Assembly (NCBI RefSeq): GCF_019112545.1
Contig: NW_025064889.1
Coordinates: forward strand, 1,034,619-1,098,618
Origin: Guyanagaster necrorhizus
Taxonomy: Eukaryota > Basidiomycota > Agaricomycetes > Agaricales > Physalacriaceae
Length of the DNA stretch: 64,000 nt
Direction: 5' to 3'
This document shows positions 12,701 to 24,900 of this stretch, in pieces (position 1 is the first letter of the stretch; each line of letters begins with the position of its first letter). Both the position numbers and the translations under genes were made by a program. Under the pieces are notes generated by a model. It searched no databases. It worked only from the letters and a program-made list of their open reading frames with translations, and had not been told where the DNA came from.

Positions 12701-13965
12701 ATGTGCGGCAGATTCGCACTGCATCTCTCCGTGAGGACCTCATTGTATTTTTTAAAACTAGAATAACATTTAATTGACTTGAAGCGCGACGAAATTCAAG
12801 CCCAGACTGCCGCTGCCGAATGGATTGATCAAGACAATTTCGTTCCGCGATACAACATCGCGCCTCGAACGCAGGCACCCGTTCTGCGCAGGTCCCAAGG
12901 CTCTAATGCGCCATCTGCCTCAGACTCACAGCCAAGTACGAGCAAACTGAGCTCCCAAGACACGCTTGTCTTGCAGACAATGAAGTGGGGCCTGATTCCC
13001 CACTGGTCCAAATTTGAAGATACCAAGTTGAATACGACCAATGCGCGTGCGGAGAACCTCGTCGATGGCGGCGGTATGTGGCAGAGCTTAAAGGGAAGGA
13101 AGAGATGTGCAGTTATTTGTGAAGGGTAGGTTCAAGTATATCCTTTAGAGAGTGTGCTGAAATAATACGATGTCCAGTTACTACGAATGGCTTACGAAAG
13201 GAAAGAATAAGCTGCCGCACTTTACGCGCCACAAGGGCGGAAAACGGCTGATGCTCATGGCTGGGCTCTATGACTCCGTCGTCCTAGAAGGTAACCACTT
13301 CTGTCAGGTCATTTCGCTATTGCCAACTGTTCGGAACAGGTTCAGATACTCCTCTGTGGACATTCACAATTGTAACGACCGCTGCTGCCCCTGAATTTGA
13401 GTGGCTGCACTCCCGTCAGCCTGTGATATTGTCAACCATGGAGGCATTGGACCGGTGGCTCGATACGTCGTCTCGACAGTGGGACGACGAAGTCGCAGGC
13501 CTTCTAGGTCCATATGAACAGAAATCTTCCCCTTTGGAATGGTATACTTTCGTTCTCAATGGGTATCGTCGCAACTTTATGACTCTCATTACAGTTATCA
13601 AGTACCAAAGGAGGTTGGCAAGGTCGGCACAGAATCGTCGACGTTCATAGAACCGATTGACAAGAGAAAAGACGGTATTGAGGCCATGTTCGCTAAGCAG
13701 GGAGCGAAAAGGAAAGATCCTCCCGAGTCGTCAAGCAGGAAGACAAAAATGGTTCAGCCCGTCTCGAAGGCGGAGAAGCCCTCCAAAAAAGCAAGTTCGC
13801 AGCTTCGGCTATCAAGGGCACATGTGAAAAAGGATGAGAGCGACGACGAAATTGTAATTACAGATGGACCGTCCGGTCCTTCTCCGCAGAAGAAGGTGCT
13901 TATTTTGTCCCTGTGTTCATCCGCGTGTAGTTGCTAATAATGAGACCATACAGATGAAGAAATAG
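12701..13965 (+). CDS. SOS response-associated peptidase / abasic-site shielding protein (HMCES, YedK family), 332 aa
   Basis: Family members form a thiazolidine DNA-protein crosslink through Cys2 with abasic sites in single-stranded DNA and protect replication forks. Exons read as 12701-12730, 12785-13125, 13178-13290, 13340-13541, 13595-13895 and 13954-13965 (999 bases). The N-terminus MCGRFALHLS gives the required Cys2 after Met removal. RYNIAPRTQAPVLRR and MKWGLIPHW are the SRAP core. ENLVDGG..W leads to RCAVICEGYYEW, which holds the active-site glutamate. TIVTTAA..EFEWLHSRQPVIL carries the family histidine. FIEPI closes the catalytic domain near residue 225. About 100 charged residues follow (KRKDPPESSSRK, KKDESDDEIVIT), probably a nuclear or protein-interaction tail. 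The exon 4/5 joint is the least certain, and the last exon adds only three codons. The family is clear; the in vivo role is inferred from it. Confidence 0.92.
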
Positions 13966-15801
13966 TGTATAGTAGAATTTTGGGTAATTTCATGTGTCAA
14001 GATCTCGGGTTGGTATTCTTGTTGTTATCATATGTACAATATACGTTATTTTGTTAATCTCTTCCTAACTCAGTCTATTCTCCAGGTTGATTTCCGAGGT
14101 ATACCGACAAAGCGCTCACCAAGCGCTTGAAAGCTAAGACGGTCAATGGGTTCAATAGACCTCATCATCTCCTGAAGAAAAATTCGTAAAGTATGGTATC
14201 AGAGGCAGCAGTGCAATCATGAAATCACAAGTCTTCTGAGCTAACACAGAGAGTGATAGCTTCACAGGTGTTTTATATACATTTGCGAGTGCCGCGCTGC
14301 TGTCATGTCCAGTCTGTTGTTTTCGTATTATAGATGAGGATATGTATCTGGTTTCACCGATTCTGGACCAGTTTCATGTCAGACAGAAATTCCCGCAACC
14401 ATCAGAAAAGAAGAGAGGATATTCCTATGTATTCACAAATCTCCTCTGATTCTGGAAACTTGATAAATATCTGGAGAGGTATCAATAAAGTCTACAACAA
14501 CTCAGAGAGAAAGCTAGGGTATTTACATCTCATCTGCTGATTGGGCATGCCGTCTGTTGACAGTCCCGTCTTTGCAAGTATGTCTGCACCAGCATGCGAT
14601 AGTGGAAGTTGTGATTCCAAAAGTTGAGATTGAGTCCAGCTTCTGGTTTGAGTTCAACGGCATAATCCACTACAAGCTAGAGTCTAAAATAATACGACTG
14701 AGAAATCAGAAAAGTCCGATGGTGCTTCTTGGAGCGAAAAGATGCAGAAATTAGTTAGAGAGGCAAAGAATCTCAGAATCAATATAGTTTTGACGAGAGC
14801 TCGTCTATCACTGGCCAGATCACTCATGTCGGATGGTCGATCAACTACTAATTGGTCGACATATCGATCACAATAGAAAAGTAGCCATGATGGCATTCTG
14901 AAACTATAGAAAGCTGCATAATGAGATATTGAGCATCCCAGGCTACTTGTAGCGGTGTCAGAGATGCAGCACCGGCAGTATGGCTATTATCTGTTCGATT
15001 AATGTCCTCGAAACGCCACAGGAAGACGTTTTCCACGTGGAGAAATTATGAAAATCATGGAGTTAAACAACATTGGGCGATTCCTAGACAAGATCATGCC
15101 GTCAAGAAAGGATGAGAAAAGACATGGCCACCAGTATTTCAGTGGAGTATCGGCAAAGGAGCGAGAATTTCACAAGCGAAAATTGTTGGAAATTTGACGA
15201 CAAGATTTTTCCCAGACAGAAATTGAGAGGAAGCGGTATCACTTTTCTGGAGTGAGGCAACTTCGAGGCAGGTATCCAGCGGCCTTTAATCGCCTGCTCT
15301 GCCGTCTCTTCGAATGTTGCTGCTTCTTGGACAGCTGAGATGAGTGTTAATGGTTGGGGTGTTAGCCGCGGCTGTACAGAGGGGTATTATCACTCTGTCT
15401 GTGATTAAGGCATCTACAGGATTCCTGCATATCCCTTCCAAGTCTATTCATCTGGCTTCGAATATCTCTTCCTTGTCCTTCAGCTGAGTCATCCTGATAG
15501 ATATCTATGTATTGGCGAAGCTTTTTCTGCGTGTCCTTCAACGATTAAACTCGTCTTACTCAGCATCATCAGTCATCTCCACCACAATTCGATATTTTTT
15601 CTTAAGGCTATCTATGTCGCAAGATCATCCGTATGGCCGAAGTAGCCCAAGTCGACGCCTATTCCAGAGGCCATTCGTGTCCTTGGATGACTCAGAACTT
15701 CATATTCTAATGGGTCAAGGTAGTTCGTCAACGATGTCTATAAAACTGCGAGAGCTGCACTGATATTTCTCCAGCTGGAAAGTGCACAATAACGTCCGCA
15801 A
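13966..15801. other. Intergenic stretch with a possible retroelement relic
   Basis: No supported gene. The segment is AT-richer than its surroundings and frames are dense with stops. At 14194-14204 it reads TGGTATCAGAG, which matches the usual primer-binding site next to a copia 5' LTR. The flanking sequence could therefore be an old LTR and leader, but no matching LTR or pol domain was found nearby. Confidence 0.35.
14194..14204 (+). mobile_element. Copia-like primer-binding site motif (isolated)
   Basis: TGGTATCAGAG is complementary to the 3' end of initiator methionine tRNA and is the standard primer-binding site of Ty1/copia elements. It stands alone here: the expected LTR end (CA) two or three bases upstream is not clear and no gag follows. 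Eleven bases can match by chance, so this is a hint, not a call. Confidence 0.25.
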
Positions 15802-16503
15802 TTGCATCTGACACCGATACCTCTATGTATGGGTATGCATGGTTGCAGGCTTTACCATACTAGAAAGCTGACAGGCTCAAGTTTCCAATCGCACAGCCGT
15901 CATCAGTTTGTAGCTAAACCTGACCAAGTCCACACGACCGCCGATTCATTCTTGGCCACCTATCAGCATGAGCACGAGATTTGGATGGTTCTTAAGCACT
16001 CCGACTCGGCATCGACATTTACCGTCTTCGATGCTGCTGACGCGGGTCACAGCGCGAACGAACTTCTCCAGTCTTCGCCTACGGCGCAAACTGTCAGAAT
16101 TATGAAGACCCATAGTAAGGTGACGATTCCGAACACCGAGAAGACTGCAGGTGCGCCAGTAGGGTTGGTCTTATTCTTCAAGGTCAAACCCGGAAAGGCC
16201 GACGCAGTGCGCGAACTTATCTTTGTAAGTTTTCCCATCAGATCCAAGCGAAATTTATAAATTGATCTTCTTAGTCTGCTATCTTTTCCCTTCGTCGAAG
16301 AGGAAGAGAAAACTCTGATTTGGTTCGGTTTGGAGTATCCTGACACCCCAGGTCATTTCGGAACTGAATTCCCGACTTCTTCACAGACAAAGGAAGAAAG
16401 ATCCATGCAACTGGAAAGGCTGCGCAGGCGGTACAGGCTTTAACTGACTGCCGATGTCACGGAGGTTGATGTCGTCGCAATGAAGATCGCGGTTCAGATC
16501 TAG
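15802..16503 (+). pseudogene. Tandem antibiotic-biosynthesis-monooxygenase (ABM) domain protein, decayed
   Basis: Two ABM-like repeats are readable. The first runs from about 15915 (KPDQVHTTADSFLATYQHEHEIW) through FTVFDAADAG to about 16140. The second begins VGLVLFFKVKPGKADAVREL near 16165 and continues past a clean intron (16226 to about 16275, GTAAGT..TTAG). ABM domains are small ferredoxin-like dimers, some of which oxidise quinol-type substrates without cofactors. After the intron, three frame changes are needed to follow the family pattern: near 16282 at a TTTT run, near 16365 between the GHFG and DFFTDKGRK-type segments, and near 16447 before VTEVDVVAMK. The stop is at 16501-16503. The N-terminus of the first domain is also not found cleanly. 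I therefore call it a pseudogene. One truncated ABM domain could still be expressed from the first part. Confidence 0.65.
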
Positions 16504-16925
16504 GGAAGGCATTCATTAGCGAGCACATGAACTTCTTACATACGTATACGTAAATGGCGTCCCGTCTATTCAATTATGAACTTTTTTGACCGTACACATT
16601 ATACAAGAGCAGCCGCGAATAAAAATACGCAGCGGTACTTTCAACCCTTCATATCTACGAGCATCGCATGTGCTGCGGGTTCAGTCCAGACTGTTTGTAA
16701 TCCATCATGATATAGGTCCAATCAATGTTGACCCATAGGGTATATTAATCAGAATGAGCGCTATCTATCTGCTATCAACTGATGCCAGCTTGCTCATATC
16801 ACCATTAAACACCATCGGAGAATAGGGACTTAAAAAGTACCAGGTAGAATGCTAACGAGATTGTCTATTCGTCAATATATGCAGAGATTTGGTATATTGT
16901 CCAAGTAATATGAAAGGAAGATTGT
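16504..16925. other. Intergenic, nothing recognised
   Basis: About 420 bp of AT-rich sequence between the ABM pseudogene and the 3' end of the secreted-protein gene on the other strand. No coding, repeat or RNA feature is supported. Confidence 0.5.
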
Positions 16926-17457
16926 CTAGAGGGCGGCACGCTGGGAAAGGTTTGAGTCGATGACAAAGGTAGCATGGGTGACAGATGGCTTACGTTCTTG
17001 TAGTCGCGTTTATTATACAAGACACCGCCAGGGGTAGCAGGGGCAGCCACGGGCGAGCGCTTTTTCTTGGTGCTGGTGTACGATGCCGTCGAGGGGCAGT
17101 AGCTATTGGATGACGTGCATTGTCCAGTGGTCTGTGGGCATTAAGCGAAAATAAAAGTATGGTGAACAATCAGTGATACCTTATGGTATGTGCAGGCGTT
17201 GCTCCCCGTGCCTTTGCCGTTGTAGAACCTACGAACATGTTAGATGGATTCTAGAAGGCTCTCTCTCCGACATACGTGCATCCAAAGTAGTCGCCGGAGA
17301 AGGGAGGGCTGTCGCACTTGCCCGACACTTGTCCATGTCCCTGTGAGTCGTATTCTGGGCACACGTAACCAGTGTAGGGGGTACTGGACGGTTTGGCAAG
17401 GGCGGGGCCAGCGATCATGGCAAAGACGGCGACAAAGGAGACGACAGAGAAGCGCAT
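16926..17457 (-). CDS. Small secreted six-cysteine protein, 127 aa
   Basis: Four exons on the minus strand: 17276-17457, 17180-17228, 16994-17131 and 16926-16940 (384 bases with stop), all with GT-AG introns of 47-53 bp. Residues 1-21 (MRFSVVSFVAVFAMIAGPALA) are a textbook signal peptide. The mature part has six cysteines (VCPE, GKCD, GCTF, NACTY, GQCT, SYCP) in its first 70 residues, consistent with three disulfides. The C-terminal third has no cysteine. It carries two dibasic sites (KKKR then SPVAAP, and NKR then DYKN) that a Kex2-like protease could cut, freeing a peptide of about 18 residues rich in Pro, Ala and Gly. No known domain is recognised. The size, Cys content and secretion resemble fungal small secreted (effector-like or structural) proteins. 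The last exon encodes only RAAL. The function is unknown. Confidence 0.82.
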
Positions 17458-18323
17458 TGCTATTGTTAAGGAGAGTGTTTGTTAAAGAATGTGGTGGGTT
17501 GATGTGCTCAAGAAATTCTCTACTTCTTGGGGGAAAAGACAAAGAGAGAGGTAGGTATCTGTGGTAATTTTTTGTTTATAAATAATCCAGACCAAGGACG
17601 TATTGTTGAACCGGTTGCAAATTGGGTTATTACTTAACGTTCTCCGAAACACGCGCGTGATGCATGGTAGTAACTCATTCTTCCCCGGATCCTCTTCAAC
17701 TGTAGAACAACGCCATTCTTCAAGCCGGTAGTACCGCCAGCACACATAATTTTCTAGTAGAAATCTCAGAGGAAGGAAAGTCATTCGTGCGTACTTGTTC
17801 CAGAAAGAGCTTGAGATATCTGATCCATCAGATTCGGACAAACCGCGTGAAGGTTACAGATCGGGCCTTTCTGCCGGGAATGTATAGCCGTGATTGGAGT
17901 GGGCCAGCGTAACTGACAAGGTCTTGTTCTCCAGGTTCCCCATTCCGTTTTGAAGAGATGTTGTTCTTAGAACAATTGTAGAGCTCCAAACGTCGGCGTG
18001 AAGGAGGGAATATAATTTTCCATTGATGACCCTGTAGAATAGATCCCTACGCATATGAATCAACACGTTAATTGCTTGTTTCACGCTGGCACCTCCCGCA
18101 AAAGCTCTCGCGCTAAACCTCCGGCAGTTAAAACGCCCTGTTCTTCTTCGCTTAAACCTTCAGTTATCATCATAGATCTAGACTTCGTAAGTATAAGAAG
18201 CACGACGTAGAAGGAATGACCTTACTCCAGTCTGGATATGTAATTTCCATCCATTTCAATGTTCAGGTCTGGACCAATATACCTATACGTTGAATAATGA
18301 ACGATCAGTACAAGTTATCTCAG
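17458..18323. other. Intergenic, no gene supported
   Basis: Region between the start of the secreted-protein gene and the stop of the helicase, both on the minus strand. Two minus-strand frames of 76 and 119 codons lack domain-like composition and a joined exon model. This is probably promoter plus helicase 3' UTR. Confidence 0.4.
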
Positions 18324-21300
18324 TTAAGACGCGGCGTACAACTTGTTCCTTAGGGCAAACTGCAAGAAACCCTTCCAATAAGGATCCTGCCCCATGAGCT
18401 GTGCATTGCCGATGACGATCAATAGCTCCTTTGCTCGCGTGATACTGACATTCATCCTGCACCCCTCGGTCTCGATCAAGCCGTAAGGGATACTCGCAGT
18501 TCTACTCACCTTTTCCTCTCATGGATAAGACCCAGGCCCTTCTCACTGTCCTCCGCTATAAATCTCGTCCTTGCTCGTACACAAGAGAGTATGATTACCC
18601 TCATCTCCCTTCCTTGATAATCCTGCGCCACGACGTCAGGACCTGACCAGTGCTGCGGTATTCTTCCGTACCTCGACACATCCAACGTCAACTTTACCTA
18701 ATCCTTCCTTCCGCAGTCTCTCCCGCAACTTCCAAACCTGTTCGCGCCAAGGGGCCATCACTCCTATATGCCTCAGAGCAATAGGTGGTACCGACATAGC
18801 CCCTTCGGCCAACAGACCTTTGATGGTACTCACCACGAGGTCTATCTCGCCTGTGTTATACCAAGTCTCTCGCTATTCGTCCGTGAATAAGAAATAAATG
18901 AATAAACAGAATTAACGCACCTCGTCGATACACTCTTCCAAACTCGTGCTTCCAATGAACGTCAGCGGGATCTTGACATTCGGAAGCCCGGACCACACTA
19001 CGACACCGTTTCCGTGTGCACATGGCTCCAATGTGTCATTGTAGAACAACGCAGATGGGGGCATCAGGATCGCCGAATGGCTTCGGTAATTCTAAGATCA
19101 TCTCGGTTTAACCTGGTCTGACAGTACAAGGCTGCGAGACAAACGACAGACCTTGACAAGATTGACAAATGGTCTATGAACCGAGGATTGTTCATTTGTA
19201 TACAATGGGCGTTCAAACAGACGTTCGAGGAGCGAGATGTCGAGATTGTTCGAGCGGCAATGATCAGAGAATATAATTGGGCCCACTTCATGAAACAATG
19301 TCTGTTAATATATTGTCCGTCGAAAAATAAGGGAGCACACACGTTGATTCGGGTCTCCACATAGCACCAACTGAGGAGTCATGCTAGCATCTGACGGCGT
19401 CTGGTCTTCTGGACAGGAGAATGGAAGAACGACCGATATCGGAACCAGTAGTTCAGGCTCAGACCCTTGTGCAGCCTGAAGAAAAAATCTGATCCCCAGC
19501 AATGAACATAAGGGAAAAAAATGCACCTCGTCAATCAGGAGATGACTCCAGTGTGGTTTAATCGAACGGGCGCGAGTAGGGTGTATGACATTGACAATGG
19601 AATGCTCCAACTCTCCCAGCACACTGTTCGTGCAGCGGGCGCCGGTTAAAATTCCAGCGTCTAAACACGAAGTCACCACAACTTTGCAGCGCATGAGGAT
19701 CTTGAGGGATGGTATCGAAAACTTATCATTTTCTACGTCTTTGAGAAAAAAGTTAGGAGTGGTTAGATGACGGGACGAGCGAGGGAAACATACAGCAAAA
19801 TTGTCGGATGGAATCAGGGACTTCAGCAAAGGTTCGATTTTGATCATTGAGACGGAAGAGTTCGTCAGGTTTGAGCACTTTGCCGAGTCGTTCTGCAAGG
19901 GTATCGGTAGCAGGGTTCGACGGAGCGCAAACGAGAACGTGGGCGTCAGGTTGGACACGAAGAATTTGATGGACTATTTCTACTACGGTTCTAAGATAAG
20001 GAAGATATAAATAACCAATAAAATTGAATGGGTGGGAAAACTCGCCTAGTTTTACCGGTACCAGGAGGTCCCCTAATGAGAAATGGGACCGGGGATTGAT
20101 ATGAAGAGACAAGCAAGGCTGCGAGCTAATCAGATAATGCCATTAGCCAGTCAAATGAGTTATAATGATCATAGATACCCGCTGTTCACTATTCAAACCT
20201 TTATCGATCCAGTTTTCTTTCAGCGGCGATGTAGTGGCCCTCGTCCGAGGTGACTTATTAATATGTTCAACCTCGGGAAATAGCCACTGATGAAAAAATA
20301 AACGAGTTTTGTTATTATTTGAGTTCAGCGCTTCGGCCATGATATTAGTCGCCACATTCATCCTAATGAATGGGCGCGCACTGGGCATGAAAGAGACATT
20401 GAATGACAGATCGAACGAGTCATCCGGGGTGAAAACAGGAAAACCATCTTCGATGGCACGGCCAAAAACCGGCGGGATATAAACCTGCATGTGATACTTC
20501 AATCCAGGGCAAAAGAAATCTACGACGTTGGATGAGCATGTCAAAGTCGTCTGGGACCAAGACACGTACGAACGAACCCTTCTCTCTTTCGAAGGGTGAG
20601 AACGCGGGCCTCAAAGGCCCGCCCAGTACCCCTCTTCTTCTTAACGAGGACCTGCCTCAGATAAATCAAGTCACCTACTTCAAGATGAGGATGGTTTTCA
20701 CGTATGCCGGAAACCACCAAAGAAAATTGGGACTCCTTCCAATCTATGACGCGCACGCCCATTTTCCATAGCACGATCTGTTCTTTATCAGCAGTGACCT
20801 GGTCAAGCTCCCATGCCAGGAGAGTGTTCCAATGCTCGCGATATCTCTCAACAGTAAGTCCTTGCAATTGCAGGGTAGGCTCGGGAGGGGCAAAGGACAG
20901 GAGATCAGGGTGATATGCATCGTTGAGTGTATCAATCATATAGTTTGGACAAATTTCGCGACAGTAAGAGGGGGAAGGGAATATTGGTAATGGGGGGAGG
21001 GCTTCGAAGTGATGCGGCTGCTGTTGAATGTCTCGAAGATATTGAGGTACAAAGACGTCCGCCTACGAAATTTCATAAGCCTACCATTCCCGCTCAAAGA
21101 TAAAAGACACACATATTTGTCAAGAGGTAAAGACTTCACATCTGATGACGACGTGGTAGGTGAGGTCATTCCGTGTTCCTCAAGGGTCTGCTTAATCTTA
21201 GCGCCTCGTTCTTGCTCGCGTTTCCGCCTCGTCCGATGTCTTCTAGATTCAGGTGGCTGTTTGATAGAAACACCAGAAGTGGTAGCCTCCGTCGTTCGGA

Positions 21301-21562
21301 GGATTCCGCCGAGAAGATCTTGAGGTGAGCTATGTCCTGGTAAAGGTGCCAGTCGTCCCTTCCAGTAGACATCGACAAGGCTAGGGTCCTGGGCAGCTAC
21401 TGGAGACGAAGGTAGGGCACTAGGATTCAAAGGCAAGACACCAGAAGGGGCCATCCATCCATTTATATAGTTGGTATGTCCGTTTCGAAAGTAAGTTGGC
21501 GGATGCACTGGTAGTTGGGCGAAAGGAAAATGATAACCATCGGAGAAGAAAGGTGAAGGCAT
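18324..21562 (-). CDS. Superfamily-1 RNA helicase, MOV10/SDE3/Armitage-like
   Basis: UPF1-like ATP-dependent RNA helicase of the subgroup that acts in RNA silencing and RNA decay. The model starts at 21562 (MPSPFFSDGYHF) with about 150 low-complexity residues. A beta-rich pre-helicase region follows across about 21060-20220, then the Q-type motif LNSEQR (about 20190). Walker A GPPGTGKT is at 20048-20071. The Walker B segment LLIDE..AAQ is split by an intron near 19500. GDPNQ joins to LGPIIFSDH across another intron near 19340-19270, NYRSHSAILMPPS is near 19085-19060, RHIGVMAPWREQ near 18760, and NVSITRAKE (motif VI) near 18440. The stop follows LYAAS. All helicase motifs connect through consistent short introns, so the gene looks intact, with roughly 850-900 residues. 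The intron right after Walker A (19991-20045) uses a GC donor (GCGAG..TTAG). A CACGTG box lies 119 bp before the start. Confidence 0.87.
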
Positions 21563-21988
21563 CTTTTGTAGAGGTGCTTCACAAGGTTATAAAAGGTGTT
21601 TTAGAGCATATATACAGAGAAATTGACTTGCAAGAACAGCGACTGGGGAGCCTGCAAGTCAAAGTTCAAGATAACAGGCCCACGTGGTAACCTCGTTGTC
21701 GATCAAGTACAACAAGCGCCCACAATAATCACTTTAGACGCCTCTTAGAGGGATAGAACACTGAATTGCTTGCAGCGATATGTGATAAAGGACAAATGCT
21801 TAGAACGCTGTCAACGACACGCATCAAAGGGGATAGGAAATAAGACTTTATATGTCACGGAGCATCAGGATACAGACGTACAAATAGTGAGTGAAACTGA
21901 GATGAGATGTATGCTACGATGAAGACACAGTGAAAACAAAAAGAAAAAAAGACACAAATAAAGCGAGGATGAGCAATACGCTAATCAC
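21563..21988. other. Intergenic between two minus-strand genes
   Basis: About 425 bp that must hold the helicase promoter and the 3' UTR of the Def1-like gene. It is AT-rich near 21900-21970 and contains the CACGTG box at 21681. Nothing coding is supported. Confidence 0.5.
21681..21686. promoter_or_regulatory. CACGTG box upstream of the helicase gene
   Basis: A palindromic CACGTG 119 bp before the helicase ATG (21562, minus strand). Spacing is similar to the boxes before the Lon and coiled-coil genes. Position is the only evidence for function. Confidence 0.3.
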
Positions 21989-24900
21989 TTACTGCCAGTA
22001 CCGACCCTGGCCCTGATAGTAGAAGCTCGCATCGTTCTGACCTTGCTGGGGGTACAAATGCCCTTGAGGCCCGCCCTGCTGATGATGGGCGCTCTGTTGA
22101 GGCCCACCAACGCCAGCACTGACACCTCCGCCAAACCTGACACCACCGTAGAACCCTTGACCCTGTGGACCGCCCTGTCCAGCCTGTCCCTGTCCTTGTC
22201 CCTGCTGCTGTCCTTGTTGTTGCTGCTGGACGCCACCTCGGGCAGAACCGACACCGACATCCTTAGGAGCATATGGCTTATATGCGTTCTCGGGGGATCC
22301 TGCTCCACGGGCAGATGCCCCTCCAGCACCGCTTCCCATAAATCCTTGTCCGGCACCACCGCCGTACAGTTGCTTTCCATAGTCGCCGCCGAGACTGTGC
22401 TGCTGATGCGAATAGTCATCGTAGCCCGCAGTTTGCTGGTACAGAGTCTGTCCATATGGATTGCTCTGGGGCTGCACGCCGACATTACCACCAGGACCAG
22501 GCTGCTTCGTCACAGGACTCGGAGCGGAACCGGGACCTGGAGGTTGGTACATTGTCGGGTATTTGACAAAGGGCTGAGGGACGCCATACGCATTATTGTA
22601 TGGAGTGCCATAGTACTGATTCTGGGTGTAAGGGTTGAAGTAGTATGGGACGGGGGGTGGAGGGTAAGGACCTTGATTCTGAGGCTGGCCAGAGCCCTGT
22701 GAAGATGGGTGTTGCTGCGATGTCTGAGCATTGGAAGGCGGCAGTCCGCCTGCCGTCGATGAAGGTTGCTGCTGAGTGCCCGGCAAGCTTTTGATATCTT
22801 CATGGCTGCCCAAGACGTTACGGCCTCCGAAGCCAGTCTGTTGGTAACTGTCATAGAAACCCTTGACAGAGAATTAGAACTGTGGAAATATGAACGAAAG
22901 ACATAGACTTACTCTCTGACTATCGGCATAACCGTAGTCACCTCCTCCAAAGCCTCCAAGGTGAGAAGCTTGTTGGTGTTGGGCTTGACCGACAAGGCCG
23001 AAGGAGCCGTAGTTATCCTGAGTTTGTTGGGCTGGGGGAGTGGGTGCATGGAAGTATGGTGTTGACGCGTCGGTCTGCCTGAAGTAGGCAGAGTGCGCCG
23101 CAGCAGATGACGGCTGCGGTTGTGGTGGTGACTGGTTTTGCTGAGGCTCGAGGTGGGTCGGAAGACCATGCTGCGAGTATTGGTGAAGCGATTGCTGTTG
23201 CAGCTGCTGAGGCAGATGAGATTGGGGGGGTTGTTGGTGTAGAAGGGGCTGGGATTGAGGGGGTACTTGCGGCGCTTGAGTTACAGTGCTCTGATGAGGT
23301 TGCGTGTATGGCTGAAGAGGAGATGTAGCTACATGAGGTGCCGCCGCTTGGGTTGGAACAGTAGGCTGGGAAACGGACGTCGGAAGGGCGGTGTGCGGGA
23401 TAGTAACCTTAGGTGAGGAGGATTGGACAGGGAGGGCCAGCGATTGTTGTGGATAAAGACCGGACCCAAGGGAAGCAGATGTCGGCGGTGGTGCCGCAAC
23501 GGCAGACGGTTCAGAGGAAATTGTAGGCTGTTGAGCTGGGGGGGTAGGTGGTGATGGAGGCTCAAGTGCTGGCTGTGTCTCGAGTTCAGGCCTACCAAGT
23601 GGTGAGCGACTAAGAATCCATATACCTGAATCAGAATACGTACGTAAGGGGATCGAACAAACTTTCTCCGCCAAGGCTCAAACTGCCGAATTGCATGCCA
23701 ACCTTTTCGACACTGGAGCCGAACGAGCTTGGTAAGATAACAGGCTGATCACTTTTGTATTTAGCACTGCTACGATGTGTAACAGGCGCTGGTCGGACGG
23801 GGGTAGCTGCTGCTTTGGGAGGTATAGGTGAAGGTATGGGCTCTGGCTCTGGTACTTTTTCGATCACTGGCTCTGGCGCCTGAATCAGCGCAGGTTCATC
23901 GGCGGGAGCCGGGGTTTCCTGTTCGGTTTTTGTCTCAGCTGGTGGCCATGGTTCTGCGAGTTGCTTCACGGGCGGCTCATCATCCCAGGAAGGCGCCTGA
24001 ACTGTTGTCGGTTCTTCCCATCCGAGATGCTGAGCATCTGGTTCAGGTTCAGGGACGGGAGGTGGAGGCAATGGGGGATTTGCCTGGATGGAAGGTGAGG
24101 GTGCCACAGGGGCAGGAGGAGCAGTCACAGGAGCTGGTGGTAGAGTCGACTTCTCTTGAGGCCTTGACAGCATAATAAAATTACTGTGGTTTATTCTAAA
24201 ATAAAAGAAGACATACCGTGCGACTTGAGCCCATGAAAGTTTCGAAGTCGCGGGTATTTTAGAAGGTTTTGATGGGGCTGGACTGGGATTAACCGACGAC
24301 ACTGAGCCGTTGACGTCAGTATCACCGCCCCACGTCGACGTGGTGCTAGCGCCAGTCCAGGCTGAGCCAGGCGTAGAGACACCTGCAGAAACGCCGGACA
24401 TATCAGATGAGTCGACCCATGCTGAAGGCGCGGCGTCGCTGGGTGCCGACGACGCGTCGTGTTGGTCGGTAGCCATCGAAGTCGAGGTCGCTGGCGAAGG
24501 TGAGCCATGATGAGTTACAGCAACATGACCATTAGTGGCGGCGCCTCCTCTGGGAGGACCACCGCGACCACGAGAGCCTCCGCCACGTCCAGGCAGACCA
24601 CCTCGTCCTCCACGACCGCCCCTGCCCCCACGGAAATCACCCCTCGCAGAAACCGACTCTTTCGCTGCATGACTGGGAGCTGGAATTGGTTTCTTTTCCT
24701 TTTTCCGGGTGACTGAGCCCCACTGCTCTGCGTGGCCTGCACAACGGTAGCCTCGAGTATCAGCAAAAAGAAACAAAGAGAAACTGACAAGCAGCGCACC
24801 ATCGCTAATCCTTGTAGCTGCTAATTGAACGTCTCCATTAACCTCGCTGAGGAGTGACTGTAGATCTGTGTGAAATATTAAGGACGCGAAAATGGTGAGA

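Noticed and set aside
17482..18084. Two minus-strand frames between the secreted protein and the helicase
   Set aside because: No domain, no signal peptide and no way to join them with plausible splice sites.
21985..22702. Leu/Ser-rich plus-strand frame (22043-22702) opposite poly-Gln/Gly sequence
   Set aside because: Complement of CAG/GGC-type codons of the Def1-like tail; composition artefact.
23107..24510. Long plus-strand frames opposite the Def1-like gene (for example 23107-23328, 23828-24175, 24310-24510)
   Set aside because: They arise from the repetitive Pro/Gln/Ser codons of the minus-strand gene and have no domain or splice support.
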